DNA of 8,506 nucleotides from Rhodospirillales bacterium (GTDB lineage Bacteria > Pseudomonadota > Alphaproteobacteria > Rhodospirillales > Casp-alpha2). A program made the position numbers and the translations under genes. Under the pieces are notes generated by a model. The model saw only the letters and a program-made list of their open reading frames with translations, was not told where the DNA came from and made no database searches. Of this stretch, positions 1 through 6,796 are shown in pieces (the first letter of the stretch is position 1; the number at the start of each line of letters is the position of its first letter). The DNA is taken from NCBI GenBank assembly GCA_021775275.1, contig JAJFIE010000076.1, positions 1 to 8,506 of the forward strand, in the 5' to 3' direction.

Positions 1-735
1 CATTTGCCGGAAGACGGATCCGTCCAGACCACCGACGTGACATCCGCGTACGCGGTGATTAATCTTTGTGGTCCCCACGCGCGTGACGTTCTGGCAAAGG
101 TCACTGAAGAGCCTGTCGGTAATGACAGCCTTCCGTTCGCCAGGTCTGCTCACCTGACCGTTGGTGCGGCGCCGGTCCTGGCAATGCGGACTGCGTTCAC
201 GGGTGAGTTGAGTTTTGAGCTGCATATCCCGACGGAGTACGCGATCCATGTTTATCTGATCTTGCGCGAGGCGGGGGAGGAATTCGGCATCACCGATGTG
301 GGATACCGCGCTATCAACAGTCTTCGCATGGAAAAAGGTCTGGTTGCATGGGCGGCTGATGTCACACCCGATTACACGCCCTACCACGCGCGTATGGAAC
401 GCCTGATTTCCTGGAAAAAAGACAATTTCATCGGGCGTGAGGCGTTGGCGGCCATCCGTGATAGTGGACCGGATCAGTATCTCTGCACGTTCGAGCTTCA
501 GGAAAAGGCGCCCGTCAACGGGGGCGAGGCGATCCTGCGGGATGGTAAGGTTCTGGGGGTAACATGTAGTGCTGATTTTGGCCATACGGTCGGCAACCCC
601 ATTGTCATGGGGTATGTGGCCGCATCTAACTCACACCATACCAACTACCAGATTGAAGTTTACGGTGAGTCCATCGATGCCATTCGCCGGGACGGCGCAA
701 TCTATGACCCCTCTGGTGTACGTTTTCGGGCGTGA
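1..735 (+). CDS. Dimethylglycine/sarcosine dehydrogenase-like protein, C-terminal GcvT part (5'-truncated)
   Basis: The reading frame is open from the first base and ends at TGA 733-735, giving 244 residues with no visible start. The TTG at base 4 is an internal codon. The fragment has the look of the aminomethyltransferase (GcvT) half of DMGDH/SARDH-type flavoproteins: TDVTSAYAVINLCGP near the front, then FTGELSFELHIPTEYA, then GYRAINSLRMEKG, then FIGREAL, and a C-terminal beta-barrel-like segment. In this family the domain binds tetrahydrofolate and accepts the one-carbon unit released by N-demethylation. The fragment begins where the second flavoprotein at the right edge stops, so the intact protein was probably about 810-815 residues with an N-terminal FAD domain. 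A free-standing GcvT-like protein cannot be excluded, because the upstream part is missing. It converges on the DeoR-type gene with only 21 bp between them, and no clear terminator is visible there. Confidence 0.85.
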   Translation, partial: HLPEDGSVQTTDVTSAYAVINLCGPHARDVLAKVTEEPVGNDSLPFARSAHLTVGAAPVLAMRTAFTGELSFELHIPTEYAIHVYLILREAGEEFGITDVGYRAINSLRMEKGLVAWAADVTPDYTPYHARMERLISWKKDNFIGREALAAIRDSGPDQYLCTFELQEKAPVNGGEAILRDGKVLGVTCSADFGHTVGNPIVMGYVAASNSHHTNYQIEVYGESIDAIRRDGAIYDPSGVRFRA

Positions 736-756
736 AGTGAAGTTATTGCTCGGGCT

Positions 757-1518
757 TCAGACGATAATAACATCGACGTTCGCTGCATCCAGTTTTTCGG
801 CAATGGGCGGCGGCGGCGTCCTTGTCGTAATCAGTATATCTACAGTGTCGAAGCTACAAACCTTGACCAATGCCCGGCGTTCAAATTTGGAATGGTCGGC
901 GACAACGATAACCTGACCGGCCTGCCGTATGACCGTGCGGGAGTAATCGGCCTCCCACAATTCGTTATCCATGAAACCGTTGTCCACTGATATGGCGGAA
1001 ATGGACAGAAATGCCTTATCAACCTGGAATTGCGCCGTAAAATCCGTTGCCGTCTCGCCAAATGCAGCGCCGTCATCAGCCCGAAGTTCACCTCCCGCCA
1101 TATATACCCGGTTACCATTCTGTGTCGCCAACGAGCGGGCGACCTCGATGGAGTTCGTGATAGCGAACAGATTGCGATGCGACACCAGAGAGTGAGCCAC
1201 ATAGGTTGTTGTGCTGCCTGTGTCCAGCATCAGTGAGTCGCCATGGTTGACCATTTCCGCCGCGCGGGCGGCTATTCGTAGTTTTTCATCCCGATTTACC
1301 TGTAGTCGGAGCTGAAAAGGATCTTCGCGGAGATGGTCGGGCGCAACAATGGCGCCATGAACTTTTAAGACCAAACCTTCTTCCACCAACGAACGGACAT
1401 CGCGTCGGATGGTTTCATCGGAAACACTCAGATCATCCGCTAGCTTGCCCACCGTGCAGGTGCCGAACAACCGAACAGATTTGAGAATCTCAGATTGGCG
1501 TTTCGTTGGATGAATCAT
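757..1518 (-). CDS. DeoR/GlpR-family transcriptional repressor
   Basis: This 253-residue protein has the usual DeoR-family length (about 250). Residues 6-57 form the N-terminal winged helix-turn-helix, with the family recognition helix SVSDETIRRDVRSL at 31-44 and the wing KVHGA at 52-56. Residues about 75-235 form the DeoRC sensor domain with its hallmarks: DTGSTT at 99-104 (phosphate-binding loop), ITNS at 120-123, GGELR at 142-146 and DHSKF at 208-212. Family members such as GlpR and DeoR usually respond to phosphorylated metabolites. The ATG (CAT at 1516-1518 on +) is supported by a GAGGAA Shine-Dalgarno at 1528-1533, nine bases upstream. The gene is divergent from the transporter operon, so it most likely represses that operon and perhaps itself. 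A short proline run (TPPPP, about 234-238) near the C-terminus is unusual but is probably a loop. The effector is unknown; a product of the nearby kinase is a reasonable guess. Confidence 0.93.
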   Translation of the reverse strand: MIHPTKRQSEILKSVRLFGTCTVGKLADDLSVSDETIRRDVRSLVEEGLVLKVHGAIVAPDHLREDPFQLRLQVNRDEKLRIAARAAEMVNHGDSLMLDTGSTTTYVAHSLVSHRNLFAITNSIEVARSLATQNGNRVYMAGGELRADDGAAFGETATDFTAQFQVDKAFLSISAISVDNGFMDNELWEADYSRTVIRQAGQVIVVADHSKFERRALVKVCSFDTVDILITTRTPPPPIAEKLDAANVDVIIV

Positions 1519-1542
1519 TCCGGGAAGTTCCTCAAATACCGT

Positions 1543-1621
1543 TCAATTATCATGAAGGTTGTGAGCATTGCATCAGATAATCCACTAAAATCCACAAAAT
1601 TGCCCGTCAATTCAACATGAA
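1543..1621. repeat. Pair of imperfect 14-15-bp repeats flanking the tandem repeat
   Basis: TCAATT-AT-CATGAA (1543-1556) and TCAATT-CAA-CATGAA (1607-1621) share 12 bases in the same order and orientation, separated by 64-65 bp, close to six helical turns. Each copy also holds a small inverted repeat: TTCA-N7-TGAA in the first and TTCA-N3-TGAA in the second. They bracket the tandem 10-bp repeat almost symmetrically. An alternative operator pair, or looping between two sites, is possible. No binding protein can be assigned from sequence alone. Confidence 0.35.
1579..1598. repeat. Tandem 10-bp direct repeat, candidate repressor operator
   Basis: Two adjacent 10-mers, AATCCACTAA and AATCCACAAA, match at 9 of 10 positions. 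They sit one helical turn apart, near the middle of the divergent promoter region. Repeated half-sites phased by one turn are a common way for HTH repressors to bind on one face of DNA. The divergent neighbour encodes such a protein, so this is the best operator candidate in the window. Binding by the DeoR-type protein is inferred, and a chance repeat in AT-rich DNA is possible. Confidence 0.45.
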
Positions 1622-1644
1622 AATGGTCCATAATTGGTTTTTTG

Positions 1645-1674
1645 TTGACTCTGATATTTATCCGACGGCATTAT
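1645..1674 (+). promoter_or_regulatory. Possible sigma-70 promoter of the transporter operon
   Basis: TTGACT at 1645-1650 matches the -35 consensus at five of six positions. An 18-bp spacer leads to CATTAT at 1669-1674, which matches the -10 consensus at four of six. Transcription would start near 1681, leaving a leader of about 70 nt that contains the hairpin at 1682-1730. The assignment is by consensus only; alphaproteobacterial promoters often deviate from it. Confidence 0.35.
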
Positions 1675-1681
1675 TTTGGAA

Positions 1682-1730
1682 GTGGGGGAGCAGTGTTCAC
1701 GGGAGGCGAAGCCTTTTCCGGTGCTCCCAC
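1682..1730 (+). promoter_or_regulatory. 5'-UTR stem-loop before the binding-protein gene
   Basis: GGGAGCA (1686-1692) pairs with TGCTCCC (1722-1728), and GTG/CAC ends (1682-1684 with 1728-1730 region) could extend the stem past a small bulge. A small inner hairpin AGGC-GAA-GCCT lies at 1704-1714. There is no U-tract directly after it, so it is not a standard terminator. CTCCC in the right arm (1724-1728) is also complementary to GGGAG (1740-1744) in the ribosome binding site, so two exclusive folds are possible. It does not resemble a riboswitch class that I recognise. Confidence 0.4.
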
Positions 1731-1738
1731 ATATAAAC

Positions 1739-1744
1739 AGGGAG
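1739..1744 (+). promoter_or_regulatory. Ribosome binding site that sets the binding-protein start
   Basis: AGGGAG lies eight bases before the ATG at 1753. That ATG is followed at once by a typical signal peptide. This favours the start at 1753 over the longer open frame reaching back to 1642. A nearby ATG at 1748 is in another frame and is not supported. Confidence 0.7.
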
Positions 1745-1752
1745 ATAATGAA

Positions 1753-2709
1753 ATGAATCGCTTACTTCGCTCTGTTGTCGGATTGGTTGCCACCGTTGGT
1801 CTTTTCGGTGCGATCAGCTCGTCAGCAATCGCTGCTGTTGAGTCCAAGGACCCAATCAAGATCACTTTGCACGACTGGACCGGTCAGTATCTGTCAGCCA
1901 ACATCATGGCCGAGATCCTTAAGGAAGCTGGATACAACGTGGAACTGGTGCAGGCAGATTATCTGGCCCAGTTTGCCGGACTGGAATCAGGCGACCTGCA
2001 TATCGCCCCTGAACTTTGGGAGACGACCGCCACGGTTGCCATGAACGCATCTTTTGCAACGGGCAAAACCGTTGACCTGGGATCATCCGGCATGTCCGCC
2101 AAGGAAGAATGGTGGTATCCCGCGTATATGAAAGAACGCTGCCCGGGCCTGCCGGACTGGAAGGCGCTCAATGCCTGTGCTGAAGCTTTCTCGATTCCGG
2201 AAACCGCGCCCAAGGGGCGCTATCTTGGCGGCCCCGTCACCTGGGGTGGCTTTGATGACGAGCGGGTAGAGGCGCTGGGTCTCGATTTTGAAGTTGTTCA
2301 CGCCGGAACAGATGCGGCGTTGTTCGCCGAACTGGAATCCGCCTATCAGCGTAAAGCGCCGATTATGCTGTGGATTTACTCCCCGCATTGGGCTCCAGCC
2401 AAGTTTGAAGGCGAATTTGTCGAATTCCCTCCTTATACGGATGATTGTTACAATGACCCTTCATGGGGCATGAACAAAGACATGGCCTATGATTGTGGCA
2501 AGCCGTTTGGCGTCATCAAAAAAGTTGGCTGGAAAGACGGCGAAAAGAAATGGCCTGGCGCTTATAAAGCTATTCGGGCATTAAAAATGACCGATGCGGA
2601 AATGAATGCCATGGTTGCTGCTGTTGATTTGCAAGGCCGCACTGTTGATGATGTTGTTGCCGAGTGGATGAAAGACAACAAGGCGCGCTGGTCCGAGTGG
2701 ATCAAGTAA
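1753..2709 (+). CDS. ABC transporter substrate-binding protein, glycine betaine/proline/TMAO class (OpuAC family)
   Basis: This is a 318-residue periplasmic binding protein that captures a methylated amine and delivers it to the permease encoded downstream. Residues 1-27 form a Sec signal peptide: MNRLLR, a hydrophobic stretch, then A25-I26-A27 as the likely signal peptidase I site. There is no lipobox cysteine, so the protein should be soluble in the periplasm. The mature part is rich in tryptophan, as expected for OpuAC proteins that hold quaternary ammonium groups in an aromatic cage. Candidate cage residues are W42 (HDW), W89 (ELWE), W164 (TWGG), W207 and W213. Four cysteines (C130, C142, C232, C248) could form two disulfides. 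The segments CPGLPDW and FPPYTDDC remind me of the TMAO-binding protein TmoX of Ruegeria; this is recollection, not a search. Betaine, choline or carnitine are equally open as ligands. It is the first gene of the rightward operon. Confidence 0.93.
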   Translation: MNRLLRSVVGLVATVGLFGAISSSAIAAVESKDPIKITLHDWTGQYLSANIMAEILKEAGYNVELVQADYLAQFAGLESGDLHIAPELWETTATVAMNASFATGKTVDLGSSGMSAKEEWWYPAYMKERCPGLPDWKALNACAEAFSIPETAPKGRYLGGPVTWGGFDDERVEALGLDFEVVHAGTDAALFAELESAYQRKAPIMLWIYSPHWAPAKFEGEFVEFPPYTDDCYNDPSWGMNKDMAYDCGKPFGVIKKVGWKDGEKKWPGAYKAIRALKMTDAEMNAMVAAVDLQGRTVDDVVAEWMKDNKARWSEWIK

Positions 2710-2727
2710 AAGCGTAAAAGCGAAGTT

Positions 2728-2764
2728 GGAGGGTAGCCGGATAAGCGGCTACCCTTCATTTTCG
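2728..2764 (+). terminator. Strong hairpin after the binding-protein gene (partial terminator or 3' stabiliser)
   Basis: AGGGTAGCCG (2730-2739) and CGGCTACCCT (2746-2755) form a perfect 10-bp stem around a GATAAG loop. It is followed by TTCATTTT, a broken T-rich tract. It lies 18-20 bases after the stop codon and about 100 bases before the ATPase gene. In many ABC operons a structure here lets some transcription through while stabilising the upstream message, which gives more binding protein than membrane components. A full terminator with a separate promoter for the ATPase is possible, but no convincing promoter was seen at 2765-2864. Confidence 0.7.
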
Positions 2765-2864
2765 CGCCCATTCTCGCTACCCTGTGGTTTCAAACCCATT
2801 GATCGAAGAGTCAACGATGGCCTCGATACAGGATATTTGCGACCATGAATAACCGGTGAGCGGT

Positions 2865-3896
2865 ATGGATCAAGCAGTTAAACTCTCATGTCGACATGTC
2901 TGGAAAGTTTTTGGCGACAATGCCGAAAATTTATTTTCAGAGGGCGCAACGCCGAGCCAACAGGAATTGGCCGCCGGCGGTTACATCGGCGCCGTCAGGG
3001 ATGCCTCTCTGGATGTTCACGAGGGCGAAATTTTTATCATTATGGGGTTGTCCGGTTCGGGGAAATCCACCCTGGTTCGGTGCCTGACTCGATTGATCGA
3101 TCCTACAGCGGGTGAGATACTGTTTGACGCACAGGATCTGATGAAGGTGAGCGTTGCCGAACTCATCGATATGCGCCGTCACAAGATGGGAATGGTCTTT
3201 CAGCATTTTGCCTTGCTGCCCCATCGCACGGTCATTGGCAATGTCGCGTTTCCATTGGAAGTGCAGGGTGTCGACCGCAAGACACGAGAAGACCGCGCCT
3301 CGCAGGTTATTGATCTTGTGGGATTGAATGGGCGGGAATCATACTACCCTCGCGAGTTGTCGGGTGGGCAACAGCAACGGGTCGGAATTGCACGATCATT
3401 GGCGGTGGAACCCGACGTCTGGTTTCTCGACGAGCCATTTTCGGCTCTTGACCCATTGATCCGTCGCGAAATGCAGGATGAGTTTCTGCGCCTGCAAAGC
3501 GTTCTCCACAAAACCATCGTTTTTATCACCCACGATTTTGATGAAGCCGTTCGACTCGCGGACCGCATTGCGATCATGAAGGACGGTGAGATAATCCAGA
3601 TTGGAACTCCGGAGGAACTGGTGCTGGCTCCCGCAACGGATTACGTGCGCGAATTCACCCGCGGCATTCCTCGCGCTAAGGTCTTGAGCGCACATGCCAT
3701 GATGTCGCCCAACTGCCAGGGTTCATATCCCGAGACGACTATCGCAACTGCGCGCATAGAAACGTTGATCACGCGCGCTGCGGATATGGAAAAAGGTGCT
3801 GCCTTCGCAGTGACGGATGAAACGGGTGCGATCATTGGCGAACTCGGCCGTGAAGTCGTCATTAACCTCTTGTCGGACACGCCGGAGGAAGAATGA
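2865..3896 (+). CDS. ABC transporter ATPase, ProV/OpuAA (glycine betaine/proline) type
   Basis: This 343-residue cytoplasmic ATPase powers the importer. It has a full set of motifs (numbered from the ATG at 2865): Walker A GLSGSGKST at 61-69, Q-loop FQHFALLPH with Q113, signature LSGGQ at 165-169, Walker B DVWFLDE at 184-190 and H-loop histidine H223 in FITHDFDEA. The N-terminal extension before Walker A (including AAGGYIGAVRDASL) and the C-terminal tail after about residue 265 match the ProV/OpuAA class. The tail holds what looks like one CBS-like unit, whereas many ProV proteins have two. An in-frame GTG at 2856 would add three residues. The ATG is preferred because GGTGAG (2855-2860) can act as its ribosome site, although the four-base spacing is short. 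The stop overlaps the permease start by 4 bp (ATGA, 3893-3896), which suggests translational coupling. Confidence 0.95.
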   Translation: MDQAVKLSCRHVWKVFGDNAENLFSEGATPSQQELAAGGYIGAVRDASLDVHEGEIFIIMGLSGSGKSTLVRCLTRLIDPTAGEILFDAQDLMKVSVAELIDMRRHKMGMVFQHFALLPHRTVIGNVAFPLEVQGVDRKTREDRASQVIDLVGLNGRESYYPRELSGGQQQRVGIARSLAVEPDVWFLDEPFSALDPLIRREMQDEFLRLQSVLHKTIVFITHDFDEAVRLADRIAIMKDGEIIQIGTPEELVLAPATDYVREFTRGIPRAKVLSAHAMMSPNCQGSYPETTIATARIETLITRAADMEKGAAFAVTDETGAIIGELGREVVINLLSDTPEEE

Positions 3897-5896
3897 CGGC
3901 GTTATCCGCTATTACCGGTCGCGACGATGCGCGTATCAGCCCCTGGCTTTTGGCGTGGGTAACGGTGTTGGCGGCGACAGTTGCGTTATTTTTTCTGAAG
4001 GATCAGATGCCGTGGGCGTTCAAGTACCCCCGCTCTATGATCATTCCGCTTCGCGGCGTGCTCAATGATTCCATGAAATGGTTGATGGATAGTGCGGATC
4101 TGGGGTTGTTCACCTTTAAGGAACTGACACGATTTTTGTCTTGGGTAATTGAGCAACCATACAATCTTGTAAAAAGTTTGTTGTCAGTCGGCTTTTTGGA
4201 AGGGCAGGGAAGTTACGCCGTTGAAGTGTTCCCACGCATGTCCTGGGTCGCCATCATTATCGCTGTTATCCTGTTAGGGCGTTACGCCAAAGACTGGAAA
4301 CTTGGTGCTCTGGCGGGAATTTGCTTCCTCTATCTTGCACTGTTCGATCAATGGGACAGCGCCATGGTGACCTTGTCATCTATCGTGATCGCCGTGCCGT
4401 TCGGTGTCGCGGGAGGATTGCTGCTTGGCATCGCCGGATACCGGTATCGATGGTTCAATCAGGCATTGGTGCCTGTGCTTGATCTGATGCAAACCGTCCC
4501 GGTTTTCGCTTATCTGGTTCCCATATTGATCATGTTCGGGTTCAGTCCTGTCTCCGCCATGATCGCGACCATTATTTACGCCATGCCGCCGATGGTGCGT
4601 GTCACCATGTTGGCGTTGGAGCAGGTTCCTGAAGAAGTCGTCGAAGCTGGGCGCATGGCGGGTTGCAGCGAAAACCAGATGTTATGGAAGGTGCAGATTC
4701 CTTCAGTCATGCACACGCTGATGATTGGCGTTAATCAGGTCGTGATGCTGTCCCTCAATATGGTGATTATTGCCTCGATGATTGGTGCAGGCGGGCTTGG
4801 TTTTGATGTGTTGAGCGCCCTGAAACGCCTACAGATCGGGCAAGGGATCGAGGCCGGACTTGCCATCACCCTGCTGGCTATTGCCATGGATCGTGTGTCG
4901 CAGGCTCTGGCCCGCCGTCCGCCACCCGTGCATGGTGAAACGGTAGGAAAATGGTATCAACGTCACCCTTATATACTTATGGCGCTTGGCGCCGTTGCGG
5001 TGACATGGTTTTTGGGCATGTTCACACCTGCCATGGACGCCGTCCCCGATGCCCTGAAAATCACCACGGGATCATTTTGGGGCGATGTGGTGAAATGGAT
5101 CAATATCAACTACTTCGACCAACTGGATGCGGTCAAAAACTTTCTGTTGCTCAATTTGATGATCCCGTTCAAGCGGTTTTTGCTGACGCTACCGTGGGTG
5201 GGCGTTGTTGCAATGGTTGCCCTGGCGGGATATCAACTGGGTGGGTGGCGTTTGTCGTTGCTGACGGGCCTGTTGACGGTGTTTCTGGCCGTTGTGGGGC
5301 TATGGCCCAAAGCCATGGTGACGGTTTATCTTTGTGGCATCTCGGTCATGCTGGTTTGTCTGATCGGCATACCCATTGGCGTGGCCTCGGCCCGCAATGA
5401 GCGCCTGCACCGCATTGTCGGCGTTGTTATTGATACCTTACAGACTCTGCCCAGTTTTGTTTACCTGATGCCCGTGGTGATGTTGTTCCGCGTTGGCGAT
5501 TTCGCGGCCATGTTGGCGGTTGTCGCTTATGCCATTGTCCCCGCCATTCGTTATACGGATCACGGTATTCGAAACGTTCCACCGCATCTTGTTGAGGCAG
5601 CGACCCAAGCCGGCTGCACCCGGCGACAGTTATTGTGGAAAGTACAAATGCCCATTGCTTTGCCGGAAATTATGTTGGGTATCAATCAGACCATTATGAT
5701 GGCATTGGCCATGCTGGTGATTACGGCACTGGTCGGCACCCGGGAGTTAGGCCAGGAAGTTTACATGGCGCTGGCCAGGGCAGAGACGGGTCGCGGACTG
5801 GTGGCGGGGGTCAGTGTTGCTTTTATCGCCATTATCGCCGACCGCCTCATAGGCGCTTGGGCACGGCAGAGAAAACAGGAACTTGGACTGGACTAG
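3893..5896 (+). CDS. Double-length ABC permease with two ProW-like domains
   Basis: At 667 residues this is about twice the size of a usual ProW/OpuAB permease and contains two BPD_transp_1 units in tandem. Unit 1 has its transmembrane core at about 155-340, with the ATPase-contacting EAA loop EAGRMAGCSENQMLWKVQIP at 251-270. Unit 2 has its core at about 475-660, with EAATQAGCTRRQLLWKVQMP at 568-587. Both units repeat the same landmarks: a Q-T-(V/L)-P segment (200-203 and 517-520), an N-Q helix after the EAA loop, and a leading hydrophobic region (about 17-35 and 358-378) followed by an amphipathic stretch. One polypeptide can therefore supply both halves of the membrane channel. This fused form is known among alphaproteobacterial betaine- and TMAO-type importers. 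It starts inside the ATPase stop codon and ends nine bases before the kinase gene. Confidence 0.93.
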   Translation: MTALSAITGRDDARISPWLLAWVTVLAATVALFFLKDQMPWAFKYPRSMIIPLRGVLNDSMKWLMDSADLGLFTFKELTRFLSWVIEQPYNLVKSLLSVGFLEGQGSYAVEVFPRMSWVAIIIAVILLGRYAKDWKLGALAGICFLYLALFDQWDSAMVTLSSIVIAVPFGVAGGLLLGIAGYRYRWFNQALVPVLDLMQTVPVFAYLVPILIMFGFSPVSAMIATIIYAMPPMVRVTMLALEQVPEEVVEAGRMAGCSENQMLWKVQIPSVMHTLMIGVNQVVMLSLNMVIIASMIGAGGLGFDVLSALKRLQIGQGIEAGLAITLLAIAMDRVSQALARRPPPVHGETVGKWYQRHPYILMALGAVAVTWFLGMFTPAMDAVPDALKITTGSFWGDVVKWININYFDQLDAVKNFLLLNLMIPFKRFLLTLPWVGVVAMVALAGYQLGGWRLSLLTGLLTVFLAVVGLWPKAMVTVYLCGISVMLVCLIGIPIGVASARNERLHRIVGVVIDTLQTLPSFVYLMPVVMLFRVGDFAAMLAVVAYAIVPAIRYTDHGIRNVPPHLVEAATQAGCTRRQLLWKVQMPIALPEIMLGINQTIMMALAMLVITALVGTRELGQEVYMALARAETGRGLVAGVSVAFIAIIADRLIGAWARQRKQELGLD

Positions 5897-5905
5897 GGTT
5901 ACGGC

Positions 5906-6796
5906 ATGTCTATGGATGTGGAGAAAGAAAAAAAAAGGGTGCGCGCTTTACCTTGCTGGACAGGTGACGTGGATATCGAGCCTTTAAGCGGTGGATTGAG
6001 CAATCTTAATTTTCTCGTTCGTGATGGGGAAAATCGCTGCGTGGTGCGTATGGTTGGCGATGACGAGCCTATGCACAGCGTTATGCGATTCAACGAAATC
6101 GCTGGATTGAAGGCGGCCCATGCCATCGGCCTGACTCCGGGCATCGTTTATAACGAGCCGGGTATTCTCGTCATCGATTTTATCGACGGAAAAACCTATG
6201 GCGCTAAAGATATCTGTAACATTGATAATCTGATGCGGGTGGTCCCCATCGTCCGCAAGCTGCATGAGCAGGCAAAGCATCATATTATCGGACCGTGCCT
6301 CGGGTTTTGGGTGTTTCGCGTCCATCGCAGTTACGCCCATGTACTGCGACAGGGCAATAGCCGGATGATGCCAAAGCTTGATCACTACATGGCCATCAAT
6401 GACGAGCTTGAATCCGCCGTTGGTGCGGTCGAGGTCACATTCTGTCACAGCGACCTGCTGCCCGCGAACTTCATTGATACGGGGGACAAAATCTGGCTGA
6501 TCGACTGGGAACATTCCGGCTATGGCGCGCGACTGTTCGATCTCGCCAATATCGCTTCCAATGCACAACTCCCGGAAGATGCCGAACGGCAGATGCTGGA
6601 GGCCTACTATGGAGAGTCTGCTGATGACCATCGCTGGCGGCGTTACAAGGCGTTTCGCGCCGGGTCCCACCTGCGCGAAGCCATGTGGAGCATGGTCTCG
6701 GAAATCCATCTCGATCTCGATGTCGATTATGTAGCGTACACACAGGAAAACCTCGATGCCTTCGAGGTCGCATATGAGGAATTCAAGAAACTATGA
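5906..6796 (+). CDS. Choline/ethanolamine-kinase-like phosphotransferase (APH superfamily)
   Basis: This 296-residue cytoplasmic protein has the kinase fold of the choline kinase/LicA/aminoglycoside phosphotransferase group. The visible motifs are the nucleotide loop LSGGLSNLNFLV at 27-38, VVRMVG at 46-51 (with R48 where many relatives carry the lysine or arginine of strand 3), the catalytic loop CHSDLLPANF at 180-189 with D183 and N188, and the metal-binding LIDWEHSGYG at 198-207 with D200. Such enzymes move the ATP gamma-phosphate to a hydroxyl, often that of choline or ethanolamine. The start ATG has AGGG (5895-5898) seven bases upstream, partly inside the permease stop region; a second ATG lies at 5912. 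Its stop overlaps the flavoprotein start by 4 bp. Placement between an amine importer and a demethylating flavoprotein suggests that it acts on the imported compound or a derivative. An A9 run lies at 5928-5936, early in the gene. Confidence 0.85.
   Translation: MSMDVEKEKKRVRALPCWTGDVDIEPLSGGLSNLNFLVRDGENRCVVRMVGDDEPMHSVMRFNEIAGLKAAHAIGLTPGIVYNEPGILVIDFIDGKTYGAKDICNIDNLMRVVPIVRKLHEQAKHHIIGPCLGFWVFRVHRSYAHVLRQGNSRMMPKLDHYMAINDELESAVGAVEVTFCHSDLLPANFIDTGDKIWLIDWEHSGYGARLFDLANIASNAQLPEDAERQMLEAYYGESADDHRWRRYKAFRAGSHLREAMWSMVSEIHLDLDVDYVAYTQENLDAFEVAYEEFKKL

Larger units (their letters stand above)
1519..1752. promoter_or_regulatory. Divergent regulatory region between the DeoR-type repressor and the transporter operon
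   Basis: This is 234 bp with no supported gene, and its left two-thirds are clearly more AT-rich than the flanking genes. It holds the repressor's ribosome binding site (1528-1533, minus strand), two families of short repeats described separately, a possible sigma-70 promoter for the rightward operon, and a structured leader just before the binding-protein gene. An open frame does extend leftward from the binding-protein gene to 1642. Its added 37 residues lack a ribosome site and would hide the signal peptide, so it is treated as untranslated. On the minus strand GATAAT (reverse complement of 1548-1553) resembles a -10 box for the repressor, but no good -35 partner was found. Confidence 0.75.

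Noticed and set aside
736..756. Possible terminator between the converging genes
   Set aside because: Only a weak GAAG/CTTC pairing with no T-tract was found.
569..916. Plus-strand frame bridging the two convergent genes
   Set aside because: It overlaps the GcvT part in one frame and the repressor antisense; no family features and no ribosome site.
1642..1752. Extended N-terminus of the binding-protein frame
   Set aside because: The extra 37 residues have no ribosome site, would bury a good signal peptide, and cover the leader hairpin.
2817..2859. Tiny upstream frames before the ATPase gene (11 codons at 2817-2852, 4 codons at 2845-2859)
   Set aside because: The second ends over the GTG at 2856, which hints at coupling, but both lack ribosome sites and are short enough to be chance.
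5984..6709. Open frame of 241 codons on the minus strand
   Set aside because: It is antisense to the kinase gene, whose catalytic motifs are all intact; the minus frame shows no family signature.
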